Positions 52,888-63,535 of a stretch of DNA of 64,000 bases are shown piece by piece. Position 1 is the first letter of the stretch; the number at the start of each line of letters is the position of its first letter. The notes under the pieces were generated by a model. It was not told the DNA's origin. It did not search any database and worked only from the letters and a program-made list of their open reading frames with translations. The position numbers and the translations under genes were made by a program. Origin of the DNA: Arcanobacterium phocae (GTDB lineage: Bacteria; Actinomycetota; Actinomycetes; Actinomycetales; Actinomycetaceae); NCBI RefSeq assembly GCF_900105865.1, contig NZ_LT629804.1, positions 1,860,001 through 1,924,000 on the forward strand, read 5' to 3'.

Positions 52888-54939
52888 ATGAAACACTCTC
52901 AAAGCAACCGATTATCTATTCCTATCGCAATGTTCTTTGCACTGATACTTGCGTTCACTATGCTGGTCACGCCTAGACCGTTACCGGCACACGCGGCTAC
53001 CGGAGCAACATTGCAGCTGTCCGCCTTCAAGCATGACAACACCGGTACAGCTCTTCCAGACACAGCCGATCTTCTTTCTGGCGTAACCTTTGTTCTTACC
53101 GATCCCGATTCAGGTTTTAAACACCAAGTTACGACGTCGTCAAGTGGCCGGGCAGTATTCAGTAATCTGAATGAAGGAAACTACACGCTGACGGTCGAAA
53201 AAGTGCCAGCCGGCGTCGTTAATCTTGCTAAACCCCATAGCATCTCAGTGTCAAAAACTCCGACAGGCGACTTTGAAATATTGATGGATGGAAAGAACGA
53301 AAACGGCGGCGCTGGACCGGCTCCGGGCGCACATGTTCCAGGAAAAACTCCATTCAAGATATATTTTCCAGTTAAACCTAACATTGCCAAGATCAGTAGC
53401 GTTGCAGACAAGACAGTAATCGAACGATGCGACGGCAATAATTTAGCTGAACCAGTGACGTTCACAATGACTGCTCCGCTGTCAATTTATGCTAACTGGC
53501 AGTTTGTCTACCTACCTTCAACGGATCTCGCTACCTCGTATGCGAATTTCAGTATCCAAGATTTAGTCAGCCCCCGTCTGGAAGTAATTGCCGCACGCGG
53601 TTATGTCGAATCATTAGGCATGACAGCAACTGTCCCAGTTCAGATATCGCAAACTCCTACCACACAGGGCACTCTCGTTAAAGCAGAGATTACCGATTTT
53701 TCTCAGTTATTAGCTAAGGGTTTTGAGGCGGTAGATTTACGAACCCTCAAGCTAGAAATTGACGTACGTCCAGCTGCTAGCGAATACCAGAATGCACAAG
53801 TGAACACATCACCCATCGAAAATACTGCAGAAGTTTGGCTTGATAACAACATGGTCAACACTTCGAACACTGTGAGTATCAAACTAAAGGGCAGCGAGAA
53901 AACTGCAACGAAAGTGTGGAAAGATCTCGACACCATGCCTGCGCCACGGATTTCTTTCCAGCTGATGCGAAACCTTGATGGAGAAACTCCTGAGCCAGTT
54001 CCTGGACTAGCATTGGCTACCTTAACGGGAGAGACGACGACGGCGACCTGGATCGATTTACCAGAACGGGATGGCTCCTGCCACCCATGGGCTTACTCGG
54101 TACGCGAAGTGGACTCCCAGGGGATCCCAGGGGTGCCAGAAAATTTCGAATCGACGCAAACTGACGCGTTGACGGTTACAAATTCACGCCTAGTACACCC
54201 AGCGATTGATATTGAAAAGTATACTCTCGATGAAGGCCTGTTCCCTGGAGATCACGACGACGAAGCAGATCCTTACCAAATTCCTCTAGAAAATGTGGAT
54301 GCCGGTACAGCAGTTGGCTTTGTTATCACAAACATCGGCGATATCGCATTAAAAGATTTACAGTTCAGTGATGTAACAGATCCAAAGACTGCTGGACGTG
54401 TCGCCAATATTCATTGTACGCTCAACGATCAGCCAATAACAGTGACCGAGCTCGCTCGTTTTGAGGTTGGGGAAAAGATCTATTGCCAGGGCAAACTCGC
54501 CAACATGCCGTTAGGAGCATTTCACAAGGATATAGCTTCTATTCATGCAGTTTCAGTAGTACGCGATATAAAGGTTTCGGATTCTGATCTGTGGCATGCA
54601 GTTACTCCAAAACCTGCACCTGAACCGGAACCATCTCCAGAACCATCTCCATCTCCGGACCCACAACCCGAGCCAGACCCAGAACCATCTCCGTCTCCGG
54701 ACCCACAACCAGAACCACAACCTGAGCCAGACCCAAAGCCGGAACCACAACCTGAGCCAGACCCAAAGCCGGAACCACAACCTGAGCCAGACCCACAACC
54801 AGAGCCAGAATCCGAACCGCATCTTGCTACCACAGGCACGCGTCTAGACTCTGTCATGCTGGCGATGCTCGGTCTACTCGGAATCGGTGTTGGATCTATT
54901 GGCATTACCACAATAACTATCAGAACGCGTAAGGAATAA
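52888..54939 (+). CDS. Sortase-anchored surface protein with Pro/Glu-rich stalk (LATTG)
   Basis: 683-aa predicted wall protein. Signal peptide (to about residue 36, PAHA); a SpaA/CnaB-like domain (about 42-135, [18 protein letters not shown]...[11 protein letters not shown]); a middle domain of unknown type; a CnaB-like domain (about 345-435, [11 protein letters not shown]...[10 protein letters not shown]); a DUF11-like domain (about 455-570) with two Cys; a stalk of Pro/Glu/Asp/Gln/Ser repeats ([22 protein letters not shown]; about 575-640); LATTG (about 646-650), a hydrophobic helix and RTRKE. GGGAG precedes the ATG. A large adhesin or minor pilin fits. It ends at a strong terminator. Confidence 0.85.
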   Translation: MKHSQSNRLSIPIAMFFALILAFTMLVTPRPLPAHAATGATLQLSAFKHDNTGTALPDTADLLSGVTFVLTDPDSGFKHQVTTSSSGRAVFSNLNEGNYTLTVEKVPAGVVNLAKPHSISVSKTPTGDFEILMDGKNENGGAGPAPGAHVPGKTPFKIYFPVKPNIAKISSVADKTVIERCDGNNLAEPVTFTMTAPLSIYANWQFVYLPSTDLATSYANFSIQDLVSPRLEVIAARGYVESLGMTATVPVQISQTPTTQGTLVKAEITDFSQLLAKGFEAVDLRTLKLEIDVRPAASEYQNAQVNTSPIENTAEVWLDNNMVNTSNTVSIKLKGSEKTATKVWKDLDTMPAPRISFQLMRNLDGETPEPVPGLALATLTGETTTATWIDLPERDGSCHPWAYSVREVDSQGIPGVPENFESTQTDALTVTNSRLVHPAIDIEKYTLDEGLFPGDHDDEADPYQIPLENVDAGTAVGFVITNIGDIALKDLQFSDVTDPKTAGRVANIHCTLNDQPITVTELARFEVGEKIYCQGKLANMPLGAFHKDIASIHAVSVVRDIKVSDSDLWHAVTPKPAPEPEPSPEPSPSPDPQPEPDPEPSPSPDPQPEPQPEPDPKPEPQPEPDPKPEPQPEPDPQPEPESEPHLATTGTRLDSVMLAMLGLLGIGVGSIGITTITIRTRKE

Positions 54940-54956
54940 TCTCTTTCCTTTGGTAC

Positions 54957-55000
54957 AAACGTGCGCTGTGGACAATCAATGAGTCTACAGCGCACGTTTT
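54957..55000 (+). terminator. Terminator of the LATTG surface protein gene
   Basis: AAACGTGCGCTGT and ACAGCGCACGTTT form a 13-bp stem with an 18-nt loop, ending in TTTT. It lies 17 bp after the stop. Confidence 0.85.
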
Positions 55001-55044
55001 CATGCTCAGGTAATATAAACAAACAGTAGATTATTGGAGAAGAT

Positions 55045-57111
55045 ATGCAAGCCCTAGAACTTATCTTGTTACTGTTTTCCGTTATTTTATTATCGACTGT
55101 TCTGGACCAGTTAGTTTCTGGATTGTCGCTCCCACTCATTCAAATTGCGATGGGATTGCTTGCGGCTTTAGTTATTGGCGAACCGTTTGCCCTCACGATC
55201 GACGCCGATCTGTTTCTGGTACTTTTCATTGCTCCGCTCTTATACGACGAATCGCGTAAAGTTTCAAAACGATCGTTAGCACGCCACATGTCTTCGATTC
55301 TGTCTCTAGCGATCGGACTAGTTGTAGCAAGTGTCTTTGCAGTCGGATTTGTACTCCATTGGCTATCCCCTACTATCCCGTTAGCCGCAGCGCTCACACT
55401 TGGTGCAGCTCTCGGACCTACTGACGCAGTTGCCGTTACTGCACTGGCAAAAACAGCAAAACTAAACGAACGCCAAAAAGCTTTATTATCTGGCGAAGCT
55501 CTTATCAATGACGCCTCCGGCATTGTGTCATTCCAATTTGCGGTAGCACTGGTAGTTACTGGAGTTTTCAGCATCCGTGAAGCGGCAACGGCATTTGCTA
55601 TCTCGTTTGGTGGCGGGCTTGTATGTGGCTTGGTTTTGGGGGTCGTGGTTCTAGCTGTGACTCGTGCAGTCCGCAGTGTGGGCTTGGAGTCTACCGTGTT
55701 CCACGTGACGTTCGAAATTTTCACTCCGTTTGCTATCTATCTCGTTGCAGAGTCATTACATGTTAGCGGTGTTCTTGCGGTGGTTGGTGCCGGATTATTA
55801 GTCACGTTAGCGCCGTTACCTTCTACGGTTTACACAGCTCGGGTATCACTTGTTTCTTCCGGAGTATGGGAAGTGCTCAGCTTTATCCTCAATGGCGTTG
55901 TTTTCGTGTTTCTTGGTTCGAATTTGCCAAGCATCGTCACAAATTCGTGGGAACAGTCTGCAGATCCGCTAGCACTCTTAGGAATGGTCATTGCCGGCAC
56001 TGTAGTAGTTGTCGGCGTGCGCTATCTTTGGATCGTAATTGCCGATTTCATTAGCATGAAACGTGGTGGGCTACCTGGTTTTCCTTCGTTACGCAGTGTT
56101 TTAATACCTTCTTTAGTGACGACGTTGGGTGGTCCAAAAGGCGCTGTCACACTCACTATTGCGTTCACACTGCCTTATGGAATTATTGGTACGCATGGCC
56201 AATCTATCCGTGATGAGCTTATTTTCTTAGCATCAGGGATTATTTTGTTTACGCTTCTTCTTGCTAATTTTATTGTTCCGCGTCTGGCACCGTTCCAGGT
56301 CTCTGCACAGGAAAAAACACGAGAGAACGACGTACGAGCAGCTGTGTTGCGTCTCCTCATTAAATCAATGACTACTAAGTTCGAGACTCATTATCCCATT
56401 GCACTGGCATTGTTTGTTAGCCGTTACCGACGCGAAATTGCAGAGCTAACTGCCGGTGACGACTTTGCTACCGCAAACCGTCAACTGCGGTTGGAATTGA
56501 TTTTCCGACAACGCGAATTTATTGACGATATGTTGTCTCAGAACACGATTTCAGTTGCTACCCACCATGCGCTAGACCATACGTTAGAACGTCTTTTGCA
56601 GGTTATGAAGCATCGTCGCAGTGGCGCCTTTAATATCAAAGGCATGTGGGCATTTATCACCAGCCGGATAAGGATCTTTCTTGATGACCACAGCTCCGAT
56701 AAAGCCCCTGACTCAGTTGAGCAGTTACGCCATGCACGAATAGAACTCGAAAAGTTTGCAATCGCATTTTTAGAATCCGCAACTATTGATTCAGAGAATG
56801 CCGAAAATGTACGCAAATTCCTGCTACGTGAACACAATGACATGCTTCGCCAGCTAGAACAATCTTCTCATAGACAATATCCAGCTATACCCGAAACACA
56901 AGACGCATCAAACACAGCCCATGACCCGGAAATTCCATCCAGAACAATGGGCGAACAACTGAATTTACTAGAAGTTGAGGCACTCCGTCTTGAGCTAGGA
57001 TGCATCCAAGAGCTACGTGAAGACGGTCAGATAACATTGAAGGAAGCGCAAATGCTCCGCGATGAAATCTATCTGCTACAGATGAACCTTTCTGACCTAG
57101 GTACCCACTAG
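55045..57111 (+). CDS. Monovalent cation:proton antiporter (CPA1, NhaP type)
   Basis: 688-aa membrane protein. About 12 N-terminal helices (residues 1-415) form the transport domain, with the CPA1 key segments LGPTDAVAVTALA (about 127) and LLSGEALINDASGIV (about 147), which carry the ion-binding Asp residues. A long cytoplasmic C-terminal region (about 420-688), rich in charged helices, probably regulates it. Exports Na+ or K+ for protons to hold pH and salt balance. It lies between two surface-protein genes and has its own leader with a GGAGAAG ribosome-binding site. Confidence 0.92.
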   Translation: MQALELILLLFSVILLSTVLDQLVSGLSLPLIQIAMGLLAALVIGEPFALTIDADLFLVLFIAPLLYDESRKVSKRSLARHMSSILSLAIGLVVASVFAVGFVLHWLSPTIPLAAALTLGAALGPTDAVAVTALAKTAKLNERQKALLSGEALINDASGIVSFQFAVALVVTGVFSIREAATAFAISFGGGLVCGLVLGVVVLAVTRAVRSVGLESTVFHVTFEIFTPFAIYLVAESLHVSGVLAVVGAGLLVTLAPLPSTVYTARVSLVSSGVWEVLSFILNGVVFVFLGSNLPSIVTNSWEQSADPLALLGMVIAGTVVVVGVRYLWIVIADFISMKRGGLPGFPSLRSVLIPSLVTTLGGPKGAVTLTIAFTLPYGIIGTHGQSIRDELIFLASGIILFTLLLANFIVPRLAPFQVSAQEKTRENDVRAAVLRLLIKSMTTKFETHYPIALALFVSRYRREIAELTAGDDFATANRQLRLELIFRQREFIDDMLSQNTISVATHHALDHTLERLLQVMKHRRSGAFNIKGMWAFITSRIRIFLDDHSSDKAPDSVEQLRHARIELEKFAIAFLESATIDSENAENVRKFLLREHNDMLRQLEQSSHRQYPAIPETQDASNTAHDPEIPSRTMGEQLNLLEVEALRLELGCIQELREDGQITLKEAQMLRDEIYLLQMNLSDLGTH

Positions 57112-57181
57112 CCAAGCCAGCTGACTACAGAATCAGCAATTTCTTCGCTACCAAGCGACAGCTCACAGTGATACCTGAGAC

Positions 57182-60100
57182 TTACTCACACTTACGCCAA
57201 CGCACCAGCAAAGCTCCACCAAGAATCACAACCATACCGGTAAAAGCTAAACCAAACGGGTCTGCACCAGTTTTCGGTAATTCCGGCGGCGTCGGTGGTG
57301 TAGGCGGCGTCGGTGGTGTAGGCGGCGTCGGAGGCGTCGGAGGTGTAGGCGGCGTCGGTGGTGTAGGCGGCGTCGGAGGCGTCGGTGGTGTAGGCGGCGT
57401 CGGAGGTGTCGGTGGTGTAGGCGGAATGAACGTATTCGTTACGACAAGGCCATCAACTGAACTCGTAAACTTATCTGAAACTGTCAGTTCCCGAACCGAG
57501 TATGTCAGTTTCTTACCTTCGCGGAATAACGGCATTCCAGTCCATGTATAACTGGCAGATCCTGCACTAAGCGTCACTGGTTCACCAACAGGTTGTGGCT
57601 CCTCCCCAGTAACACCTGCCATCAACTGGAATTGGACATCGATCTTCTTACCTTTACCAGCCCAGTGTTTCTCTACTGTTATATCTGTGCGAAGCAACTG
57701 ATTAACAATGGCGTCAAATACCCCGATAACATGAGGATCAGTTGCACTCGTCGGTTCATTAACCTGGATAGTCCGCGGTTCGCTATCTGTTTTGTAGCCT
57801 GCAGGTGCCTGGACTTCGACCAGCGTGTAGTCACCGGCGACTGGAACGCTTATCCTAAATTTTCCCGGGTTCTTATCAAGATCTGCATCTAAGTCATCTT
57901 CAACGGTCTGCTCAAAGCCATCCGGCCCTGTCACCTTAAAAACAGCGCCACCCAATAAATCGTTAGACTCATCGGTCTTGGTCCATTCTAAGGCAAACGT
58001 CTTTTTAATATTCTCTACGTCAACACCCCAGGTACCATCTTCATTCTTCTTCGGCGAAACCACCGAAACGTATCCGGGTATTTCATTCTCACGCACAGAA
58101 TATGCAATATTGTGGCCAGCATCAGATTTAATTGGCAGATCTGTAACCGTCGTCGTCCAATCTGGCGCAGTAAGCTCAACCGTTCGAACCACTCGACCAT
58201 CTGGGAAGTCATCACTTGTCCCAATAACATCAAACGACAACGAATCCACGCTACTAGGAGCATCCGGCGTCCACTTCTTAGTCAAAACCAACGAGGTTAC
58301 TGTTGGCTCATCTTTGGTATTAGTTAGCTTAACTAGCCACGATCCGTCCCATTGACGTTCAACCACAGCATCGGATGTGAAGCCTTCTATCTCATGTTCA
58401 CGAACACTGTACTCGATAGGGTCTCCGGCAACATTAGTTATTGGCAAATTTTCAACTGTAGCTTTCCAACCAGTGTTCCACGAAAGCTCAATCGTATTCA
58501 CAATTGTTTCGTCAACTTGACCAGATTGCACGGAATAGTCTTTGCGAAGAATATCTACTGTCACCGGAGGCGCTGCATAGCCATCAACGAGGTCTTTACC
58601 GGAGTCCTGGACCATTTCGCCGTCAACAATCCATGATTTTTCGATTTGCATGCGAGTTTGTTCTGGAGTGCCGAAAACCACGTGCCCATTTGTTCCCAGT
58701 CCGCCACCGAGCCTGGCGCTATTGCCGCTGATAGTTAATTGTGCAAATTTCTTTGCTGTTTCTAAGGATTCTTTTGGTGAAGAATTCTTGAGCCCGGCAT
58801 TGGAGAGCTCAAATATTTTCTCCGGTGTTCGTTGTTGCCCGGTATCAGATGGGTCGAACCGAGTCGACTCTACCCCTAATGAGCCGTCATCGAACCACCG
58901 AGATATTCCACCTCCGAGCATTCGTTCGGAAAGTCGGATTGGAGCAGCATGTGCACCGCCATAGTTGGTGTGGGCCAAATCGTCACCGAATTTTTCAGCT
59001 TCATTGTTGGCAACTGCTACGCCATCAGTTACATAGAATGTATATGAACCAGTAGGACACGTCCACAATCCTCCTCCGACAGAAGACGAGGTATTGTCCG
59101 TGACAAGAGCATTGAATATATGGGCAGTGTAGGTTTTAGTCGCAACATATACGCCACCGCCTTGACCAGAGGTTGAGTTGTTCGTAATATTTCCAGCACG
59201 CAAAATGACGTCGTTTGACACAACGTTCACGCCACCGCCAGTACGCCACGCATTATTACGCGAAATAGTCCCACCGTTCATGGTAAAACTGCCCGGGACC
59301 AATTTCCGCCACTCTTCGCTGGTAAACCCCTGAGTCTTCCCTTCCCCGTCAACTTCCGATCCAGGATAGTCTCCACCCCAGGTGTAGAGGTTCATGGCAT
59401 TGACTCCACCACCGTTAGGTGCCCGGTTTTCGCTCATCTCGCCGCCGTTCATGGTCAGCGTTGCGTTGCCAAAAACAAGCGCTCCGCCTCCGCCAAAACC
59501 AGCAGTATTGTGCGAGATAATTCCGCCATTGACGACGACGTTCGAGCGCTCGCCTTCTGGGTCGCGTAAAGTAGCTGTCCGGTCCCATGGCCATGTCCAT
59601 GCAACAATGCCACCAGCGAAACCTGCGTTATTGGAGATTTCACCACCGTTGATCTCAACATATCCGCCGTTATAAACGCCAATGCCGCCAGTTTCTCCGT
59701 ATGATGCTCCGCTAACAGCTGAGCCACGCCCGTTGCTAACTTCGCCCGAGTTCATAATGAGTTTTGCACCCTTGGACACTGCGATGTTTCCAGCGCCGTA
59801 CTGGTTCGATCCTGGATCTTGGCCACGCCAGTTGTCCGTAACAATTCCGCCGTCGATTAACAGTGAAGCATTCTTACCGGTAACAGTAATTGCACCTTTA
59901 TTTGATCCCGAAAGATTGCGAGCACCGTAAACTTTTGATCCCTTTCCAAGGACAAGTTCACCTTCTACTAGAATTGTAGGAGAACTAGCTGGCACATATT
60001 CTCCACGGGCATACACACCAATGCGCCCCGCAGTTTTACCAGACGGATTTTCTTTAAGGGTAAGCTTGCCGCCTTCTTTGACATGTATGAGAGAACCAGT

Positions 60101-60439
60101 AAAGTCATCTTCCCGGTTCAGCACTGACCCCGTGGATTCAACCATCGGATGAAAGGGTTCTCCTTCCACAATTTCAATATCCTGACCGGCGTTAATTACG
60201 AGAGTGGAAGTCACCATATTATCGCTGTCAAACAACACGATACGAGTTGGATCTTGTGCTGCCTGATCGATGAAAGACTGGATATCACAATCGTATTCAC
60301 AAACAAATTCTTGTCGGTCTAAGGCATAAGATTTAGAAACTGGTGGCGCAACGATAGCAACGAGAACTACCGTTGCAACAACGAGAAAGTAGCACAATCG
60401 CTTGAACAAATACGGGCCTGGCCGAACGGACATTAGCAT
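57182..60439 (-). CDS. Beta-helix surface protein with PPT stalk (LPKTG)
   Basis: About 1085-aa sortase substrate. Signal peptide (hydrophobic LCYFLVVATVVLVAIVAPPV); a right-handed parallel beta-helix of the pectate-lyase-like kind (about 140-640), seen as recurring MNGGEIS-NN-GG coils; then four CnaB/SpaA-like modules (IEKSW, VLTKKWTPDAP, LEWTKTDESNDLLGGAVF, ITVEKHWAGKGK); a stalk of about fourteen PPT triplets; LPKTG, a membrane helix and RWRKCE. The ATG at 60437-60439 has GGTGG eight bases upstream; a GTG nine codons earlier and an ATG two codons later are alternatives. The beta-helix may act on or bind a polysaccharide; the ligand is unknown. Confidence 0.86.
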   Translation of the reverse strand: MLMSVRPGPYLFKRLCYFLVVATVVLVAIVAPPVSKSYALDRQEFVCEYDCDIQSFIDQAAQDPTRIVLFDSDNMVTSTLVINAGQDIEIVEGEPFHPMVESTGSVLNREDDFTGSLIHVKEGGKLTLKENPSGKTAGRIGVYARGEYVPASSPTILVEGELVLGKGSKVYGARNLSGSNKGAITVTGKNASLLIDGGIVTDNWRGQDPGSNQYGAGNIAVSKGAKLIMNSGEVSNGRGSAVSGASYGETGGIGVYNGGYVEINGGEISNNAGFAGGIVAWTWPWDRTATLRDPEGERSNVVVNGGIISHNTAGFGGGGALVFGNATLTMNGGEMSENRAPNGGGVNAMNLYTWGGDYPGSEVDGEGKTQGFTSEEWRKLVPGSFTMNGGTISRNNAWRTGGGVNVVSNDVILRAGNITNNSTSGQGGGVYVATKTYTAHIFNALVTDNTSSSVGGGLWTCPTGSYTFYVTDGVAVANNEAEKFGDDLAHTNYGGAHAAPIRLSERMLGGGISRWFDDGSLGVESTRFDPSDTGQQRTPEKIFELSNAGLKNSSPKESLETAKKFAQLTISGNSARLGGGLGTNGHVVFGTPEQTRMQIEKSWIVDGEMVQDSGKDLVDGYAAPPVTVDILRKDYSVQSGQVDETIVNTIELSWNTGWKATVENLPITNVAGDPIEYSVREHEIEGFTSDAVVERQWDGSWLVKLTNTKDEPTVTSLVLTKKWTPDAPSSVDSLSFDVIGTSDDFPDGRVVRTVELTAPDWTTTVTDLPIKSDAGHNIAYSVRENEIPGYVSVVSPKKNEDGTWGVDVENIKKTFALEWTKTDESNDLLGGAVFKVTGPDGFEQTVEDDLDADLDKNPGKFRISVPVAGDYTLVEVQAPAGYKTDSEPRTIQVNEPTSATDPHVIGVFDAIVNQLLRTDITVEKHWAGKGKKIDVQFQLMAGVTGEEPQPVGEPVTLSAGSASYTWTGMPLFREGKKLTYSVRELTVSDKFTSSVDGLVVTNTFIPPTPPTPPTPPTPPTPPTPPTPPTPPTPPTPPTPPTPPTPPTPPTPPELPKTGADPFGLAFTGMVVILGGALLVRWRKCE
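57285..57424 (-). repeat. 9-bp tandem repeat coding for the PPT stalk
   Basis: Units of GGCGTCGGT/GGTGTAGGC type on the plus strand, about fourteen in a row, reading PPT repeatedly on the minus strand. It is likely to change length by slippage in 9-bp steps without frame loss. Confidence 0.9.
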
Positions 60440-60643
60440 AGAAAAACCACCGATTAACTGAAGCACTTATTAAATCAGTCAAACATATTATTAGAGCTAA
60501 TGCAATAGGTTTTACTAGATATTGGTTAATTCTTAGCAAGATGCACTATATTTGCGGGTCTAATCACATCTATTCAGAGAGCAGAACCGCACATGAAGGA
60601 ATAAAATTGACCTCGGCTTATTTGTTTTCATCTGAGGAGAATC

Positions 60644-61312
60644 ATGCTAGTTGTCGGTGGAATGATCGGAGTTGGCAAAACCACTCTCGCGTCAGTGGTT
60701 GCAGCGGATCTCGATATCGATCTTTACACGGAAAATGTTGACGACAACGATATTCTCCCTCTTTTCTACACCGCATCTGAAGAAGAACAGATCTTTAAGC
60801 GTTACCCATTCTTATTACAACTTGAATTCCTGACATCACGTTACCGGGACATCAAGCGTGCCCTATTTGGCGGTCCAGCTATAATGGATCGGTCAATCTA
60901 TGAAGACTGGTATTTCGCAAAAGTCAACACTGATTTGGGTCGCATTTCTCCAGAAGAATTCCGTCTTTACGCCAAAATCCTTGATGAAATGATGAAGGAG
61001 ATCGCGCAGTTCCCGAAGAAAGCCCCGGATCTCATGATCTATCTGCACGCCTCGTTCGATACGATTATGGAACGCATTGGGGCGCGTGGGCGCGACTTCG
61101 AACAAGACGAGAAGCTTGTCTCCTATTACCGCACCCTGTGGGAGGGCTACGACGATTGGGTACACAACCACTACTCAGCATCCCCAGTACTCATGGTTAA
61201 CGCAGACGAATTCGATTTCTTCCGCGCCGAGGATCGCAAATTCCTCGTCGAGCAGGTGGAAAAGCTTCAATTTAACCCTACGGCTCAGTATATGACGCTG
61301 TCTCGCGATTAA
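60644..61312 (+). CDS. Deoxynucleoside kinase
   Basis: 222-aa salvage enzyme that phosphorylates deoxynucleosides (dNK/dGK/dAK family). P-loop GMIGVGKTT starts at residue 6, the substrate-site Glu is in YTENVDDN, DRSIYEDWYF (about 86) is the DRS motif, and the Arg-rich lid is IGARGRDFE (about 146). It resembles the dAdo/dGuo kinases of Gram-positive bacteria, but specificity is not certain. CTGAGGAGA precedes the start. It converges with the BCCT gene, 12 bp apart, with the small hairpin TCGCGA...TCGCGA across the gap. Confidence 0.88.
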   Translation: MLVVGGMIGVGKTTLASVVAADLDIDLYTENVDDNDILPLFYTASEEEQIFKRYPFLLQLEFLTSRYRDIKRALFGGPAIMDRSIYEDWYFAKVNTDLGRISPEEFRLYAKILDEMMKEIAQFPKKAPDLMIYLHASFDTIMERIGARGRDFEQDEKLVSYYRTLWEGYDDWVHNHYSASPVLMVNADEFDFFRAEDRKFLVEQVEKLQFNPTAQYMTLSRD

Positions 61313-61324
61313 ATTGTCGCGATA

Positions 61325-63394
61325 CTAAAATTCGCCGGATCCATTGTCACGCATAAACCGTTCAAACTGATTTATCACATCACAAATAATTGCTTCCGCA
61401 GAATATCCCATAATGTCATATGGCTCTTCATCTAAGCTTGTCTGAACTTCTATTCGAGTAGAACGGTCATTCTCAGTTGGGATTTGAGTTCCATAAACCA
61501 TCGCTGGGCCATCAATAGAAATTGTTCGATAATAGAAGTCTCCTTGAGTCCCCGTAATGTGCAGTGTTAGGTGGTCATAGACAACGCGATCTGTTTCTGG
61601 ATATACATAGTTATCATCGCCCGAGACCACCGCCGAATAAGCACCTTGTTTAGCAATCTCAGTAGCCAATGCTTCCAGTGCTTGCCTAACAACTCGGTCT
61701 AGATAGTTTTGAGCTTGTTGCGGGGTCACAGTTCCAAATAATTGTGCAAGACGTTCTTTCCACGAAGCGTTCTGCGAAAAGCTCGTTGCTGCCAACGAGC
61801 CTATCCCAAGCGAGTAGGTTACAGAGCGAGCTTTCATAGTTTTTCTATCACGGCTTATCTCCTTATAGAAACCAACCATGGTTAGAGCGATGACGAAAGC
61901 AAACGGCAGGCCCATGATGACTGTCGCCGATTGTAATGCAGGTATCCCACCAACAAATAACATCCCAACAGTTAAAACTCCGGTCAGTGACGCCCAGAAT
62001 ACCCGCAACCACGGCCGCGCATCCGTCGTCGGCGATGGCAAAACTGAACACAAGTTTGCTACTACTAGGGCGCCTGAATCAGCAGACGTTACATAGAACA
62101 AGAATCCGACAGCAGTCGCAAGCAGTACAATAGCTGTCCCACCTGGAACCTGCTGTAACAAATGATAAAAACCAAGCTCCGGAGTATTGAGAGTAATCCG
62201 CGCAAACTCTGGTCCGTCGTCGGCGCGCAAAATATAGTCGATCGCACGGTTACCAAAAATAGAAATCCACATCACCACATAAAGGAATGGAATCGTCATC
62301 ACGCCAAAAACAAATTGTCGGATAGTGCGGCCACGAGAGATTCGCGCCAAAAACATTCCAACAAATGACGCCCACGCCACCCACCAGGCCCAGAAGAACA
62401 GCGTCCACGCGTTCTTCCAGATTTCAACATCAGAATAAGCCATCGTATCCATCGTCATCTGTGGGAAGTAGGCTACGAGATCACCAATGTTTGAAACCAT
62501 GGCGTTCATCAAGAATTCCGGACGCCCGGTAGCCAGCACCCATCCCACTAGGGCGATCGCTGCTATAACGTTAATCTGCGAAAGAATACGTATCCCCCGC
62601 GAGACACCCGACACGGCCGAAATGATTGCCATCAAAACCGCAACGAATATGAGAACAGTTTGGGTTGCTAGGCCTCGTTGGATCCCAAACATTATTTCGA
62701 GTCCAACGTTGATTTGGACGACGCCGATTCCAAGGGTTGTTACGACGCCGAAAACGGCACCAAGAATGGCTGCAATATCAACAATGTCTCCGAAAATGCC
62801 TGCCATGCGTTTTTCGCCAAAGATTGGTTCTAGTGCAGTGCGAGCCGCGATTGGGCGTCCACGACGGTATGCGAAGTAACCAAGCGCCAGCCCCATCAGG
62901 GCGTACATTGCCCAGCCGGTTATTCCATAATGGAAAATGGCCCAAACAGGGGCTTGTTCCGCAGCAGTGACCGACTGTGGTGTACCTTGTGGCGGTTTCA
63001 TAAACTGCGATACTGGTTCTGCTACCGAAAAGAATAAGATATCTGTTCCGATACCAGCAGCGAAGAGCATAGACGCCCACGCTAGATTCGAATATTCAGG
63101 ACGAGAATCCGACGACGACAAGCGGATGTCACCATATCGAGAAAGCGCAATATAGAAAACAAAAACAACTGTCGCTGTTCCCAATAAAATATAGAACCAG
63201 CCGAACCATCTGCCAATCCATAAAGTAACGACACTCAGAACGTGCCCTGCAGCTTCTGGCCCAATAATTGTCCATAGGACTAGAGCTCCGATTGACAATG
63301 CAGCGCCCCAAAACACTCTGCGCTTAACTACTATTGCCCGATTCGGTTCAAGTGTCGCGTTCACCCGTCTCATTTCCGTTCTTGCTAGCATCAT
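61325..63394 (-). CDS. BCCT-family transporter (choline/betaine type)
   Basis: Sodium- or proton-driven importer for quaternary ammonium compounds, about 690 aa. It has 12 helices with the BCCT signature blocks: MLFAAGIGTDILFFSVAEPV (helix 3), and around helix 8 LFFWAWWVAWASFVGMFLAR, the Trp-rich substrate region. The long cytoplasmic C-terminal domain (about 520-690) resembles BetT. The AGIGTD-LFFSVAEP form is closer to proton-coupled BetT than to BetP. The ATG at 63392-63394 is one of three possible starts (TTG at 63433, ATG at 63373). Probably imports choline or betaine as osmoprotectant. Confidence 0.9.
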   Translation of the reverse strand: MMLARTEMRRVNATLEPNRAIVVKRRVFWGAALSIGALVLWTIIGPEAAGHVLSVVTLWIGRWFGWFYILLGTATVVFVFYIALSRYGDIRLSSSDSRPEYSNLAWASMLFAAGIGTDILFFSVAEPVSQFMKPPQGTPQSVTAAEQAPVWAIFHYGITGWAMYALMGLALGYFAYRRGRPIAARTALEPIFGEKRMAGIFGDIVDIAAILGAVFGVVTTLGIGVVQINVGLEIMFGIQRGLATQTVLIFVAVLMAIISAVSGVSRGIRILSQINVIAAIALVGWVLATGRPEFLMNAMVSNIGDLVAYFPQMTMDTMAYSDVEIWKNAWTLFFWAWWVAWASFVGMFLARISRGRTIRQFVFGVMTIPFLYVVMWISIFGNRAIDYILRADDGPEFARITLNTPELGFYHLLQQVPGGTAIVLLATAVGFLFYVTSADSGALVVANLCSVLPSPTTDARPWLRVFWASLTGVLTVGMLFVGGIPALQSATVIMGLPFAFVIALTMVGFYKEISRDRKTMKARSVTYSLGIGSLAATSFSQNASWKERLAQLFGTVTPQQAQNYLDRVVRQALEALATEIAKQGAYSAVVSGDDNYVYPETDRVVYDHLTLHITGTQGDFYYRTISIDGPAMVYGTQIPTENDRSTRIEVQTSLDEEPYDIMGYSAEAIICDVINQFERFMRDNGSGEF

Positions 63395-63467
63395 ATCCGT
63401 CTTAGATTTACCACATGTGGAGCACTGTGCCAACCCTACGTGCAGCTATGCGCTTGCCTCCGAACAT

Positions 63468-63484
63468 ATAATGACTCTCATTAT
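63468..63484. promoter_or_regulatory. Palindromic operator candidate before the zinc sensor
   Basis: ATAATGACTCTCATTAT: perfect 7-bp arms around CTC, 52 bp before the ArsR-type gene, in the divergent region with the BCCT gene. It may be the sensor's own site or a Zur site. Confidence 0.5.
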
Positions 63485-63535
63485 TACTTAAATAAACATA
63501 TTGTAATTCTTTTATATCTGTGTCATGATTAAGGC

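Noticed and set aside
54543-55139. 198-aa minus-strand frame rich in Gly and Ser
   Set aside because: It is the complement of the Pro/Glu stalk; low-complexity artefact.
57168-57551. 127-aa plus-strand GGVGGV frame
   Set aside because: Complement of the PPT stalk.
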